From Myxococcus stipitatus (GTDB lineage Bacteria; Myxococcota; Myxococcia; Myxococcales; Myxococcaceae): DNA of 64,000 bases. Below are positions 1 through 8,338 of this stretch, in pieces. The translations under genes and the position numbers were made by a program. Positions within the stretch are counted from its first letter, which is position 1; every line of letters starts with the position of its first letter. The notes under the pieces were generated by a model. That model was not told where the DNA came from, did not search any database, and saw nothing but the letters and a program-made list of their open reading frames with translations. The DNA is taken from positions 2,542,001 to 2,606,000 of the forward strand of contig NZ_CP102770.1 of assembly GCF_038561935.1 (NCBI RefSeq), given 5' to 3'.

Positions 1-822
1 ACGACGCTGAGCGCGAGCCCCGAGAACATCTCCCTGCTCTGGTTCCTCTTCTATCTGCGCTCCGCGGGTGGCTTCACGGAGCTCAACGAGGGGGCGCAGC
101 AGTATCGGTTGGAGGGGGGGGCCCAGGCCCTCTCGCTGCGGCTCGCGGAGGAACTCTCGGGCAGCGTCGTGCTGGGGGCTCCCGTGCGTCGCATCCGGGG
201 ATGGTGCACGGACTCGGTGGTGATTCACTCCGATGTGGGCACGGTGCGTGCGCGCCGCGCCATCGTCGCGATGATGCCGAGGGACGTGCAGCGCATCGAC
301 TTCACGCCAGCGCTTCCGCGCCAGCGCGAGGCTCTTCAGCGGTCCTGGGGCGCGAGCGCGGGCTTCAAGGTGCACCTCGTCTTCGACCGTCCCTTCTGGA
401 GAGAGGAGGGGCTCGCGGGGGTGGGCTTCACGGATTCAGGGGTGGTGGAGCTGACGTTCGACAGCACTCCGGCGGATGGCTCGGTGGGTGTCCTATTGGC
501 GTTCGTGAGTCCCTCGGCGGCACGGCTGCCCGTGGCGGTCCGTCGTGCTCGTGTCATCGAAGATGTGGCGAAGCTCTTTGGCGAGCAGGCGCGAGTGCCT
601 CGGGACTACCTCGAGCAGGACTGGGCGCGCGAGACGTGGAGCGCGGGCTGCGTCTCTCCACTGCCTCCGGGGTTGATTTCGTCATGGGGCAGTGCGCTCA
701 AGGCTCCCACCGGACGCATCCACTGGGCGGGCACCGAGACTTCGGGCGTCTGGTGTGGCTACCTCGACGGCGCCATTCGAGCGGGCGAGCGCGCCGCGTC
801 CGAGGTGTTGTCCCTGCTCTGA
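1..822 (+). CDS. Flavin monoamine oxidase family protein (3' part)
   Basis: The reading frame is open from the first base, so the start and the N-terminal FAD-binding Rossmann motif lie outside the window. The 273 visible residues hold the substrate-binding part and the C-terminal FAD-contacting segment of an amine oxidase. The diagnostic piece is the end, GRIHWAGTETSGVWCGYLDG followed by AIRAGERAA, which matches the WAGTE...G..GA..SG.RAA signature of flavin amine oxidases. Known members oxidise primary amines or polyamines with FAD; the substrate cannot be read here. The next gene starts 92 bases downstream and no functional link is evident. The family call is firm, the substrate open. Confidence 0.88.
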   Translation, partial: TTLSASPENISLLWFLFYLRSAGGFTELNEGAQQYRLEGGAQALSLRLAEELSGSVVLGAPVRRIRGWCTDSVVIHSDVGTVRARRAIVAMMPRDVQRIDFTPALPRQREALQRSWGASAGFKVHLVFDRPFWREEGLAGVGFTDSGVVELTFDSTPADGSVGVLLAFVSPSAARLPVAVRRARVIEDVAKLFGEQARVPRDYLEQDWARETWSAGCVSPLPPGLISSWGSALKAPTGRIHWAGTETSGVWCGYLDGAIRAGERAASEVLSLL

Positions 823-914
823 ACACCGGGGCGTCGGTCGCATGGCGGCTCCGGGCGCGCAAGCCAGATAGAGTGGGGTGACGCGAGCGCACCTCGCGCG
901 GACGGAGCCCTGCC

Positions 915-1646
915 ATGTCGCATTCCGTCGTCCCCACCCTTGTCGGCGAAGCCTTCTCTCCGTGGACGCAGAAGGCTCGCTGGGCCCTGGAGTATTGCGG
1001 CGTCGCGTTCGCCTATCGCGAATACGTCCCGACGCTGAGCGAGCCGTGGCTTCGTTGGCGCATGCGGCAAGCGTCGGGCAAGGTGTCGGTGCCCGTGCTG
1101 CTCGTGGGCGATGAGGTCGTGCGTGGCTCCTGGGACATCGCTCGCTTCGCCGCGCGGCGGGCCGGTGACAGCCGGCTCGGTGACTTCGAGGCCATCGCCC
1201 CTTGGAACAGCCTCAGCGAAGCGGCGCTCGCCGAAGCGCGGACCCGCGTGGTCCTTCGCACCTTGGCGGACCCGGAGGCGCTCGACGAAGCCTCCGCCGC
1301 GATACTCCCGCGAGTGCTCTGTCGCCCCCTTCGATTCATCGCCCGCGATGCCGCGCGCCGGCTCGACCGCAAGTATCGCGACCTCGTCGTGCCGGGCTCC
1401 CTCCGACACGCGCTGGAGCGAACCCGTGCCGGTCTGCGCGACATGGGCGGCGAGCACCTGTTCGGTCACTTCACCTATGCCGACATCACCATGGTCGTGG
1501 TGCTGGAGGCGCTGGCCCCCGCCGCGCGCATCCATCCACCGCTCGGCCCCGCGGCGCGCCGCTGCTGGAGTGACGCGGCCTTGGCGGAGGAGTTCTCGGA
1601 CCTGCTGCACTGGCGCGCACGCTTGATGACAGCCCATCCGGTGTAG
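915..1646 (+). CDS. Glutathione S-transferase-like protein
   Basis: This is a 243-residue soluble protein. Residues 8-80 look like a GST thioredoxin-fold domain: the segment SPWTQKARWALEYCGV is typical of GST N-termini, and VSVPVLLVGDEVVRGSWDI matches the cis-Pro strand (VPVL) and the following GSxxI glutathione-site region. The rest is the helical C-terminal domain. Family members conjugate or reduce substrates with glutathione, but many act without a defined substrate. The ATG at 915 is preceded by GGAG about 10 bases upstream. The P-loop gene starts 12 bases after the stop, so the two are probably co-transcribed. Confidence 0.75.
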   Translation: MSHSVVPTLVGEAFSPWTQKARWALEYCGVAFAYREYVPTLSEPWLRWRMRQASGKVSVPVLLVGDEVVRGSWDIARFAARRAGDSRLGDFEAIAPWNSLSEAALAEARTRVVLRTLADPEALDEASAAILPRVLCRPLRFIARDAARRLDRKYRDLVVPGSLRHALERTRAGLRDMGGEHLFGHFTYADITMVVVLEALAPAARIHPPLGPAARRCWSDAALAEEFSDLLHWRARLMTAHPV

Positions 1647-1658
1647 GAAACACCGCGC

Positions 1659-2204
1659 ATGCGCATCGCCTTCTCCGGCACCCACCGCGTGGGGAAGTCC
1701 ACCCTCGTCGAGGAGCTCTCCGACCTCCTCCCCTCCTACGCGACCGTGGACGAGCCCTATCTCGAGCTGGAGGAAGAGGGCTACGAGTTCGCCTCACCCC
1801 CCTCGGTCGAGGACTTCGAGGCCCAGCTCGCCCGCTCCATCGACCACCTGGGTGACACCGACACCGGGCCCGATGTGTTGTTCGACCGCTGCCCCGTGGA
1901 CTTCATCGGCTACTTGCAAGCCCATGACGACGCCGAGTCCTTCGACCTGGATTCATGGCTGCCCCGCGTGCGCACCGCCCTCCAGTCGTTGGATTTGATT
2001 GTGTGGGTGGGCATCGAACAGCCAGACCGGATTGCGCTCTCCGCCTCGGAAGACGAAGACCTGCGCCTCGCCGTGGACGAGCAGCTGAGGGCGCTCCTCC
2101 TCGATGACGCACTCTCCCTCGGCGTGGAGGTGCTCGCGGTCGAGGGCTCTCCGCGTGCTCGCGCGAAACAGGTCCTTCAACACGTCAACTCACATAAGCA
2201 GTAA
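1659..2204 (+). CDS. Small P-loop NTPase, AAA_28/NadR-like kinase type
   Basis: This 181-residue protein opens with a beta strand and a Walker A loop, GTHRVGKST (residues 7-15). The phrase VLFDRCPVDFIGYL near residue 68 fits the Walker-B-like Asp-Arg segment of deoxynucleoside- and nicotinamide-riboside-kinase-like P-loop proteins. LIVWVGIEQPDRI forms a core strand and loop. A phosphotransferase or small ATPase is likely, but the substrate cannot be deduced. It follows the GST-like gene by 12 bases and probably shares its transcript. Length suits a single-domain kinase of this group. Confidence 0.65.
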   Translation: MRIAFSGTHRVGKSTLVEELSDLLPSYATVDEPYLELEEEGYEFASPPSVEDFEAQLARSIDHLGDTDTGPDVLFDRCPVDFIGYLQAHDDAESFDLDSWLPRVRTALQSLDLIVWVGIEQPDRIALSASEDEDLRLAVDEQLRALLLDDALSLGVEVLAVEGSPRARAKQVLQHVNSHKQ

Positions 2205-2286
2205 ATGTAGAGCAATCTGAAATCCAGTTTTTCCTGGAGATGCAGCTGGGCTACGAAAGGAGCCGCCGTAACTCCAGGAGGAGTCC

Positions 2287-4527
2287 ATGAGCGCAAGGAA
2301 GCAAGGCGTGTCCTCTGTCGTCAGGGCTGTCTGGCGGGTGTGTGTGATGGTCGCGGGAGTGAGCTGTGGGGGGGAGGAGGTCGTGGCTTCACCGGAGGCG
2401 CCCACGACGCAGGCGGCGAGACTGGCGCCGCAAGACACCCTCTCACTGGAGTCCCATACCCTCTGGTTGAAGCCAGACGGCACCGTGTGGGCCTGGGGAA
2501 CCAACTACGGCGGTGAGCTGGGAGACGGGACACACAACCATCGGTCGACGCCCGCGCAGGTCCCCAACCTCACCGGGGTGACGGCGGTGGAGGCGGGGCG
2601 CGGCAACTACTCGATGGCGCGCAGGGCGGACGGCTCCCTGTGGGTCTGGGGCTACAACACCTACGGACAACTGGGCGATGGGACGACCACCAGCCGCTGG
2701 TCGCCCGTGCCGGTGCCGGGCCTCTCCGGCGTGTCGTCCGTTTCGGGCGGCTACATGCACTCGATGGCGCTGAAGTCGGACGGCACCGTCTGGACGTGGG
2801 GCCGGAACGCCGACGGCCAGCTCGGAGATGGGACGACCGCCCAGCGCCTGACGCCCGTGCGCACGCAGGGGCTCTCCCTGGTGACCGCCGTGTCGGCTGG
2901 CTATGACTTCTCGGTGGCGCTCAAGGCGGACGGCACTGTCTGGACCTGGGGCGACAACACGGACGGAGAGCTGGGGAACGGGACGCTCACGGACCGGCTC
3001 ACGCCCGCGCAGGTCCCAGGTCTCACGGGGGTGGTGTTCCTGATGGCGGGACACTCCCATGTGATGGCGGTGAAGTCGGATGGAACCGTCTGGGTCTGGG
3101 GGCTCAATGATTGGGGCGTGCTCGGGCTCGGACAGGGAGCGCCCATCCGGCAGCTGACGCCCACCCAGGTTCCCGGCATCAGCCAGGTCGCGTTCGTGGA
3201 CTCGGGGGAGCACTACACGGTGGCGCTGAAGACAGACGGCACCCTCTGGGGCTGGGGCTACAACAACTACGGGCAGCTGGGCGAAGGCACCGGCGGCATC
3301 AAGTACCTGCCCACGCAGCTGCCGGGCCTCACGAACGTGGCCGCGCTGGGGGTGGGCCGCTACCACTCGATGGCCATCAAGCAGGACGGCACCGCCTGGG
3401 CCTGGGGCCTCCATGATGCGTTTCAGTACGCGAACGTCACCCAGCCGGACTCCGCCGTGGCCGTCGCCACCCAGTTCACCGGCGCGCTGCGGCCGGTGGG
3501 CGGCTTGTATGAGACGTTGGTGTTGAAGGCGGATGGCACCGTCTGGGGCGCCGGGCGGAATGGCAGCGGGCAGCTGGGCGATGGCGTGGGGACCCAGCGC
3601 GCCGTGCCCACCCAGGCCGTGGGGCTCACGGATGTCGTCTCCCACGCCGCGGGGGCGAACCATGGGCTCGCGGCGAAGTCGGATGGGACGGTCTGGGCCT
3701 GGGGCAACAACGGGTCCGGACAGCTTGGAAATGGGAGCACCACCGCGAGCCTGGTTCCCCTCCAGGTCCCGGGGCTCACCGGCGTGACGGCCGTGGCCGC
3801 GGGAGATGGGTTCTCGCTGGCGCTGAAGTCGGACGGCACGCTCTGGGCCTGGGGGCGCAACAGCTATGGCTCGCTGGGGGATGGAACGACGACGGGCCGG
3901 ACGACCCCCGCGCCGGTGCCCAACTTCACCGGCGTGAAGGCCGTGGCGACGGCGCCCGGCGCGGACCATGTGCTCGCCCTGAAGTCGAACGGCACGCTCT
4001 GGGCCTGGGGCAACAACGCGTATGGCCAGTTGGGAGACGGGTCCGTGCTCCGCAAGCTCTCGCCTGTCCTGGTGAACCTCACCGGCGTGCTCTCCATCGC
4101 GACGGGCTCGGACCACTCGCTGGTGGTGAGGACGGGCGGCGCGGTGTGGACCTGGGGGCGCAACGACGCGGCCCAACTGGGAGATGGCACGGGAACCACG
4201 CGGACCCTTCCAGTCCAGGTGCTGGGCGTCACGGGGGCCACGGCCCTGGCGGCGGGCGACCGTCACTCGCTGATGCTGAAGTCGGACGGCACGCTCTGGG
4301 CCTGGGGCAGCAACTCCGAGGGCGAGCTGGGAGATGGGACGATGACGGGCCAACCACGGCCGGTCCGCGTGCGTGCTCCCGCGGGGGTGGTGGCCCTGGC
4401 GGCGGGCGCACGTCACTCGCTGGCGATGACGCCGGATGGCGCCGTCTGGGCCTGGGGCCTGAACCTCTTCGGCCAGCACGGCAACAACAAGTGGGGCTTC
4501 AAGACCACCCCCGTCCAGCAGTGGTGA
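2287..4527 (+). CDS. RCC1-repeat beta-propeller protein, secreted
   Basis: The 746-residue protein has a hydrophobic N-terminus (residues 12-28) with a possible but weak lipobox ending at Cys29 (VAGVSCGG). From about residue 58 it is RCC1-type repeats of about 50 residues. Each carries a core such as VWAWGxNxxGQLGDGT preceded by SLALKSDGT. I count 14 WxWG-like cores, which would fit two seven-bladed propellers. Two cores deviate (AWAWGLHDAF and VWGAGRNG). RCC1 propellers are protein-interaction platforms; in myxobacteria such proteins are usually extracytoplasmic with unknown partners. A strong RBS (AGGAGGAG) sits at 2276-2283. The gene is monocistronic, with a hairpin just behind the stop. 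Confidence 0.85.
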   Translation: MSARKQGVSSVVRAVWRVCVMVAGVSCGGEEVVASPEAPTTQAARLAPQDTLSLESHTLWLKPDGTVWAWGTNYGGELGDGTHNHRSTPAQVPNLTGVTAVEAGRGNYSMARRADGSLWVWGYNTYGQLGDGTTTSRWSPVPVPGLSGVSSVSGGYMHSMALKSDGTVWTWGRNADGQLGDGTTAQRLTPVRTQGLSLVTAVSAGYDFSVALKADGTVWTWGDNTDGELGNGTLTDRLTPAQVPGLTGVVFLMAGHSHVMAVKSDGTVWVWGLNDWGVLGLGQGAPIRQLTPTQVPGISQVAFVDSGEHYTVALKTDGTLWGWGYNNYGQLGEGTGGIKYLPTQLPGLTNVAALGVGRYHSMAIKQDGTAWAWGLHDAFQYANVTQPDSAVAVATQFTGALRPVGGLYETLVLKADGTVWGAGRNGSGQLGDGVGTQRAVPTQAVGLTDVVSHAAGANHGLAAKSDGTVWAWGNNGSGQLGNGSTTASLVPLQVPGLTGVTAVAAGDGFSLALKSDGTLWAWGRNSYGSLGDGTTTGRTTPAPVPNFTGVKAVATAPGADHVLALKSNGTLWAWGNNAYGQLGDGSVLRKLSPVLVNLTGVLSIATGSDHSLVVRTGGAVWTWGRNDAAQLGDGTGTTRTLPVQVLGVTGATALAAGDRHSLMLKSDGTLWAWGSNSEGELGDGTMTGQPRPVRVRAPAGVVALAAGARHSLAMTPDGAVWAWGLNLFGQHGNNKWGFKTTPVQQW

Positions 4528-4539
4528 AACTCCGTCCCG

Positions 4540-4572
4540 GGAGGCCATCACCCAGCGCGGGTCCTGGCCTCC
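4540..4572. terminator. Hairpin behind the RCC1 gene, terminator-like
   Basis: GGAGGCCA (4540-4547) pairs with TGGCCTCC (4565-4572), and a small inner stem ACCC/GGGT (4550-4553 with 4559-4562) sits inside the loop. It starts 12 bases after the stop of the RCC1 gene. No T-run follows, so Rho-independent termination is not assured. Confidence 0.45.
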
Positions 4573-4695
4573 TGTGCCCAGCACAAGAAGTGAATCCCGG
4601 CCGCGCGCTCACGGGTTAGTCGGGGCTCGGGGCTCGCAACACCCTGCCTCTATTGACACATGAAATGGGTCGGGCTACTTCGTCGCGCACAAGCT

Positions 4696-4722
4696 TGATT
4701 TTGAAAGTCAATTTCAAAATCA
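4696..4722. promoter_or_regulatory. Perfect AT-rich palindrome, Fur-box-like operator
   Basis: TGATTTTGAAA (4696-4706) and TTTCAAAATCA (4712-4722) are exact inverted copies around the spacer gtcaa. The core TGAAAGTCAATTTCA follows the 7-1-7 layout of Fur boxes (TGATAAT-N-ATTATCA), agreeing at 10 of 14 arm positions. It stands out as AT-rich in GC-rich DNA, 71 bases ahead of the first gene of a TonB-receptor operon. Control by iron through Fur is inferred from position and pattern; another metal or stress repressor remains possible. Confidence 0.6.
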
Positions 4723-4734
4723 GATCGGTATCCG

Positions 4735-4776
4735 GGCCGGGTTGAGTCGCTGTCCGACAGCGAGGTGAACCCGGCC
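4735..4776 (+). promoter_or_regulatory. Two-tier hairpin in the leader of the uptake operon
   Basis: The outer stem pairs GGCCGGGTT (4735-4743) with AACCCGGCC (4768-4776), 9 perfect base pairs. The inner stem pairs CGCTGT (4748-4753) with ACAGCG (4757-4762) around a 3-base loop. It ends 7 bases ahead of the likely RBS (GGAGAG, 4784-4789) of the lipoprotein gene. It could affect mRNA stability or translation; no known riboswitch class is recognised. Confidence 0.45.
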
Positions 4777-4793
4777 TGGTCCTGGAGAGTGCG

Positions 4794-6035
4794 ATGGGCC
4801 GCGATGGACTGAGTGTCGGAATGAGGCGTGCCGCGTGGGGATTCCTGGCGGGCGCCGCCCTGGTCTTGTCGGCGTGCGGGGATGAGAAGACCCCGGACGG
4901 TGACAAGGGCCCTGGGGTGGGGGAGGACGGCCCTCTGTACCTGGTGCACTCGGCCGTCGAGACGAACGGCAGCCGGACGAACTACTTCTCCCTGGTGGAC
5001 TCGCTGGACCAGGCCAGGACGCTGGACTACTCGAAGTCGCTGGAGCTGCCGGGGCGCCCGCGCCTGTACTCGGCGAAGGGCGTGGGCTTCTTCGCCATCG
5101 GCTCCGGCGAGGCCCCCACCATCACCCGCTACGAGGTGCGTGACGGGGCGTTCGTCGCGGGCACCAGCATGTCCTTCCAGCAGCTGGGGGTGAAGCGGCT
5201 GGGCGCGCAGGCCGTGCACTTCATCAGCCCGACGAAGGCCTACTACAAGGACGACGCCCAGGCGCAGATCATCGTCTGGAACCCCGCCGAGATGCGGGTG
5301 GTGAAGACCATCGAGCTGCCCAAGGAGTTCATCAAGCAGGGCTACTCCACGGGGTTGAGCCAGTGGGCCAGCCGAGACGGCGAGGCCTTCTTCGCGGTGG
5401 GGTGGTCCACCACGGTGTTCGACGCGGTGCTGCCCGGGGCCATCCTGGTGCGCATCGACACCGCGACGGATGAAGTCACGTGGCAGGAGGAGTCGCGGTG
5501 CCGCGACCTCGGGAAGACGGCGCGCATCGGCGACACGCTCTACTTCTTCAGCGGCGTCATCAACGGCCTGGGCTACGCGGTCAAGGGCACGGAGAACGCG
5601 GGGCAGCAGGACTGCATCCTCCGCATCTCGGCGGGGCAGAAGCGCTTCGACGCGGACTACGTCGGCTCGGTGGCTCCGGCGCTGGGTGAGAAGAAGGTGG
5701 GGACGGTCATCGCGGTGACGGACGACGGCATGGCCTGGCTCCAGGTCGCCGACACGACGATTACGCCGACGGCGCCGGGCACCACCTATCGCGAGTGGTA
5801 CTACAAGGGCTGGAGCTGGTGGCGGGTGCCGCTCGCGACGCTCCGCGACCCGGTCCGGGTGCAGGGCGAGCCCGGGGCCTACAGCGCCTTCACCATCACG
5901 TCGGGCTCGAACTTCTTCATCAGCCAGAGCGGGTCGGACTACGCGCTCTCCACGCTGGTGGAGCTGAGCACCGACACGCCCAAGCCGGGCATCGCCTTCC
6001 CGGGCTTCGTCCTGGACGTGGCGCGCATCCGCTGA
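4794..6035 (+). CDS. Lipoprotein of unknown function, first gene of TonB uptake operon
   Basis: The 413-residue protein has a lipoprotein signal peptide: hydrophobic WGFLAGAALVLSAC with the lipobox LSAC, then an acidic GDE that favours outer-membrane sorting. The mature part shows repeating strands such as RLYSAKGVGFFAIG and IIVWNPAEMRVVKTIELP, which look like a beta-propeller of the kind that reports bound-metal or redox state, but I do not recognise a named family. The start at 4794 is favoured by GGAGAG at 4784-4789; an internal ATG at 4821 would still give an intact signal peptide. It leads a cluster ending in a TonB-dependent receptor, so a periplasmic or surface role in substrate binding is plausible. 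Confidence 0.75.
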   Translation: MGRDGLSVGMRRAAWGFLAGAALVLSACGDEKTPDGDKGPGVGEDGPLYLVHSAVETNGSRTNYFSLVDSLDQARTLDYSKSLELPGRPRLYSAKGVGFFAIGSGEAPTITRYEVRDGAFVAGTSMSFQQLGVKRLGAQAVHFISPTKAYYKDDAQAQIIVWNPAEMRVVKTIELPKEFIKQGYSTGLSQWASRDGEAFFAVGWSTTVFDAVLPGAILVRIDTATDEVTWQEESRCRDLGKTARIGDTLYFFSGVINGLGYAVKGTENAGQQDCILRISAGQKRFDADYVGSVAPALGEKKVGTVIAVTDDGMAWLQVADTTITPTAPGTTYREWYYKGWSWWRVPLATLRDPVRVQGEPGAYSAFTITSGSNFFISQSGSDYALSTLVELSTDTPKPGIAFPGFVLDVARIR

Positions 6036-6045
6036 GCGCCGGGCG

Positions 6046-6078
6046 GGCGCGGGAGGAGTGACGCTGCTCCCCCGCGCC
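6046..6078 (+). terminator. Strong hairpin between lipoprotein gene and DUF3325 gene
   Basis: GGCGCGGG (6046-6053) pairs with CCCGCGCC (6071-6078). After one bulged A the stem continues as GGAG/CTCC (6055-6058 with 6067-6070), giving 12 pairs around an 8-base loop. It lies 10 bases after the lipoprotein stop and 43 bases before the next start. There is no T-run, so it may set relative expression inside the operon (attenuation or mRNA end protection) and not separate it fully. Confidence 0.45.
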
Positions 6079-6121
6079 TGGACTTCCGTCACACCGCCAC
6101 GCAGGGCACGAGGTTCTTCCG

Positions 6122-6448
6122 ATGGATGTGCTGGCCCCCACGCTGCTCTGGCTTGGAGTGGTGCTGCTCTATGTCGCCTGGTGGTGGCACGTCGGGCGCC
6201 GAGGGACGGCTCCGCGTGCTCACGTGTGTCTGGCGGGCGGAGGGCTGGTGCTGCTCGCCGCCGGCTTCGGGGCCGCCCTGACTGGGGCGATGAATCCAGG
6301 AGCGGCGCTCTGCGCGTCGCTGGCCCATGTCATGGGGGCCTGCACGCTCGTGGCGGTGCTCGCTCCGCTGGCGCGTCAGCCCGTCTGGGTCATGGGCCTG
6401 GTGGCGCCCGCGGGCTTGTTGTTGGGGATGCTGGAGCGCGTGTCGTGA
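6122..6448 (+). CDS. Small membrane protein, DUF3325-like
   Basis: This 108-residue, three- to four-helix inner-membrane protein starts with a hydrophobic segment LLWLGVVLLYVAWWWHVGRR. The others run through residues 40-60 and 65-100. Size, topology and position resemble DUF3325 proteins, which are usually encoded beside a DUF3649-type protein, a PepSY membrane protein and a TonB-dependent siderophore receptor. The exact function of that family is not established. The stop overlaps the next start as GTGA, indicating translational coupling. The family label rests on size and gene order more than on sequence identity I could verify. Confidence 0.65.
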   Translation: MDVLAPTLLWLGVVLLYVAWWWHVGRRGTAPRAHVCLAGGGLVLLAAGFGAALTGAMNPGAALCASLAHVMGACTLVAVLAPLARQPVWVMGLVAPAGLLLGMLERVS

Positions 6449-6723
6449 GCGGCACCGCGCGCCGCCGCCTGGGGTGGAGCCGGCTGCTGGCCGCCACGGT
6501 GGGCGCGCCGGTGGCGGCGCTCCTGGTCTCCCTCGCGTTGCCCGCGGTCCTCCCCGCGTCGCAGGGCACCCGCTATCTCGTTGCCTGCATCGTCATCGTG
6601 CCGCTCATCGCCGCCGCTCCCTGTGGCGTCCTCCTGGCGCGCTCGGCGGCCCGCGCGTGGGTGGGGGTCCTCTCGGCGAGCGCGGCGGCCACGCTCGTCC
6701 TGCTCTGGAGTGTCTTCACATGA
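6445..6723 (+). CDS. Small membrane protein, DUF3649/iron-uptake-associated type
   Basis: A GTG start at 6445 overlaps the preceding stop (GTGA) and gives 92 residues. The N-terminus is basic (SGTARRRLGWSR) and is followed by three hydrophobic helices (residues 14-35, 43-65 and 70-92). The frame is open further upstream, but the overlapping start fits the coupling seen throughout this operon. Small proteins of this shape directly upstream of PepSY membrane proteins in TonB-receptor loci are usually of the DUF3649 type. Its own stop overlaps the PepSY start as ATGA. A helper role in reductive iron release or energy coupling is an inference from context. Confidence 0.6.
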   Translation: MSGTARRRLGWSRLLAATVGAPVAALLVSLALPAVLPASQGTRYLVACIVIVPLIAAAPCGVLLARSAARAWVGVLSASAAATLVLLWSVFT

Positions 6724-8273
6724 GGCTCAAGTCCGGGACCTACCGCGTGCTCTGGGAGGCCCATGCCTGGGCGGGCGCGACGGCGTCGGTGCTGCTCGTC
6801 GGCATGTTCCTGCTCGGTGTCGCCTCCTTGTTCCGCCACGAGCTGGAGCCGTGGCAGGAGCCTCGGCTGCGCACGCCCGTGGTCGTGGACGAGGCGCGGA
6901 CGATGGCCACGCTTCAGCAGTGGATGGACACGCGCGTGGAGAAGGGCTCCGCGCCCGCCCAGCTGAACGTGGTCCTCCCCGCGCCCCATGCGCCGTGGCT
7001 GTGGCTGGGGTGGAAGGAGAAGGACGGCTCCGACGTGGCGGTGAGGGTGCACCCGCTGACGGGAGAAGAGGTGCCGGAGCGCAGCGACCTGGGCGAGTTC
7101 CTGTTCCACCTGCACTTCCTCTATCCGCTCCCGGGCGGGATGTTCATCGCGGGGCTGGTGGCCACGGTGTTGTTGCTGGTGGTGGGGACGGGGCTGGTCC
7201 TCCAGGTCGGCCGCTTCCGCCGAGAGCTCGTGCGGTTCCGCCCCCGCGAGGCCCTGCGCACGGCGTGGGGGGACCTGCACAAGGTGCTGGGCAGCGTGGG
7301 CCTGCCCTTCCAGGCCGTGATGGCGTGGACGGCGGCCATCATCTGTCTGAACGCCACCGTGATGCGGCCGGTGATGATTCACACGGCCTTCGATGGAGAC
7401 GTCGGGGCCGGGCTCGCGTCCACCGGCTACCCGGGGCCGCTCAAGCGCGCGGGAGAAGCCGCGCCCGCGCCCGATGTGGCCAGGGCGCTCGAGCAGGCGC
7501 GGGTGTCGCTCCCTGGTGTCCGGCACTACCGGTTCGCCTTGCGCAACCTGGGAGATGCCCAGGGCTTCGTCGACGTCCGGGGCTACGCGCGGCAGGGCCT
7601 TCACGAGTTCACCTCCGTCCGCGTCTCGCGCACGGGCGAGGTGCTGAATGTGCGACCCGCGGGAGGGCCCGGTCCCTCGGCCTGGTTGCTGGAGGGGGCG
7701 TACGTGCTCCACTCGGGCCTCTACGCCGGCATGGGGCTGCGGCTCGTGTACGCGCTGCTCGGCGTCCTCAGTGCCCTCTGTGTCCTGACGGGCAACCTCA
7801 TCTGGTTGGAGCGGCGCGCGCGCGGCATGAGGCCCGTGGACGTGGGGCTCGCGCGGCTCACTGCGGGTGGGTTCGGCGGGGCCGCGTTCGCGCTCGCGGC
7901 GGTGTTCCTGGCGAACCAGCTCCTGCCCGACTCGCTGTCGGACCGCCCCATGTGGGAGCACGCGACGTTCTACGGGGCGTGGTGCCTCTGCGTGCTGGGC
8001 GCGCCGCTGTATCCGCGCGCCACGGAGTGGGCGTACGGCCTGCTGGCCCTGGCGGGAGGAATCCTCGTCCTGCTCCCGGGGCTGGATGCCTGGCGCAATG
8101 CGCGGCCCCTCCTGGCTCCCGCGGGCTCGCCCTATGTCTTCTTCGCGGACGTGGCCTTCCTCTTCCTGGGCGCGCTGTTCCTGGTGTCGGCCTGGGTCGT
8201 CCGCCGCATGGCTCCCAGCGAGCCCGAGGTCGCGGCGGCGCCCCTGAACGTGCCGGCCACCGAGCAGCCGTGA
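6720..8273 (+). CDS. PepSY-associated transmembrane protein (iron uptake type)
   Basis: The ATG at 6720 overlaps the previous stop (ATGA) and yields 517 residues. The layout is that of PepSY-TM proteins. There is an N-terminal helix (AWAGATASVLLVGMFLLGVA), a periplasmic loop with PepSY-like substrate region, a central HLHFLYPLPGGMFIAGLVAT helix, a DLHKVLGSVGLPFQAVMAWT segment with a conserved His, a second PepSY-like loop (VRHYRFALRNLGD), and further C-terminal helices. Such proteins sit beside siderophore receptors and are thought to help reduce or release ferric iron at the inner membrane. The several His residues in helices could bind heme or metal. Membership is well supported; the reaction is not proven. 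Confidence 0.8.
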   Translation: MRLKSGTYRVLWEAHAWAGATASVLLVGMFLLGVASLFRHELEPWQEPRLRTPVVVDEARTMATLQQWMDTRVEKGSAPAQLNVVLPAPHAPWLWLGWKEKDGSDVAVRVHPLTGEEVPERSDLGEFLFHLHFLYPLPGGMFIAGLVATVLLLVVGTGLVLQVGRFRRELVRFRPREALRTAWGDLHKVLGSVGLPFQAVMAWTAAIICLNATVMRPVMIHTAFDGDVGAGLASTGYPGPLKRAGEAAPAPDVARALEQARVSLPGVRHYRFALRNLGDAQGFVDVRGYARQGLHEFTSVRVSRTGEVLNVRPAGGPGPSAWLLEGAYVLHSGLYAGMGLRLVYALLGVLSALCVLTGNLIWLERRARGMRPVDVGLARLTAGGFGGAAFALAAVFLANQLLPDSLSDRPMWEHATFYGAWCLCVLGAPLYPRATEWAYGLLALAGGILVLLPGLDAWRNARPLLAPAGSPYVFFADVAFLFLGALFLVSAWVVRRMAPSEPEVAAAPLNVPATEQP

Positions 8274-8338
8274 CAGCACCGATGCCCGAGGCGAGCCGTG
8301 CCCCGGGCCCTCACCCTTCGTTCCTCAAGTCCTGGACC

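Noticed and set aside
2460-4500. Regular DNA repeats resembling a satellite or CRISPR
   Set aside because: They are codon-level repeats of the RCC1 domain.
2443-4584. Long open frame on the minus strand opposite the RCC1 gene
   Set aside because: It mirrors the repeats of the plus-strand gene, is rich in Arg/Gly/Pro and shows no family motif; the RCC1 reading explains the region.
6058-6444. Upstream extension of the small membrane protein frame
   Set aside because: It overlaps the DUF3325 gene almost fully and is Arg-rich; the GTG overlapping the stop is the better start.
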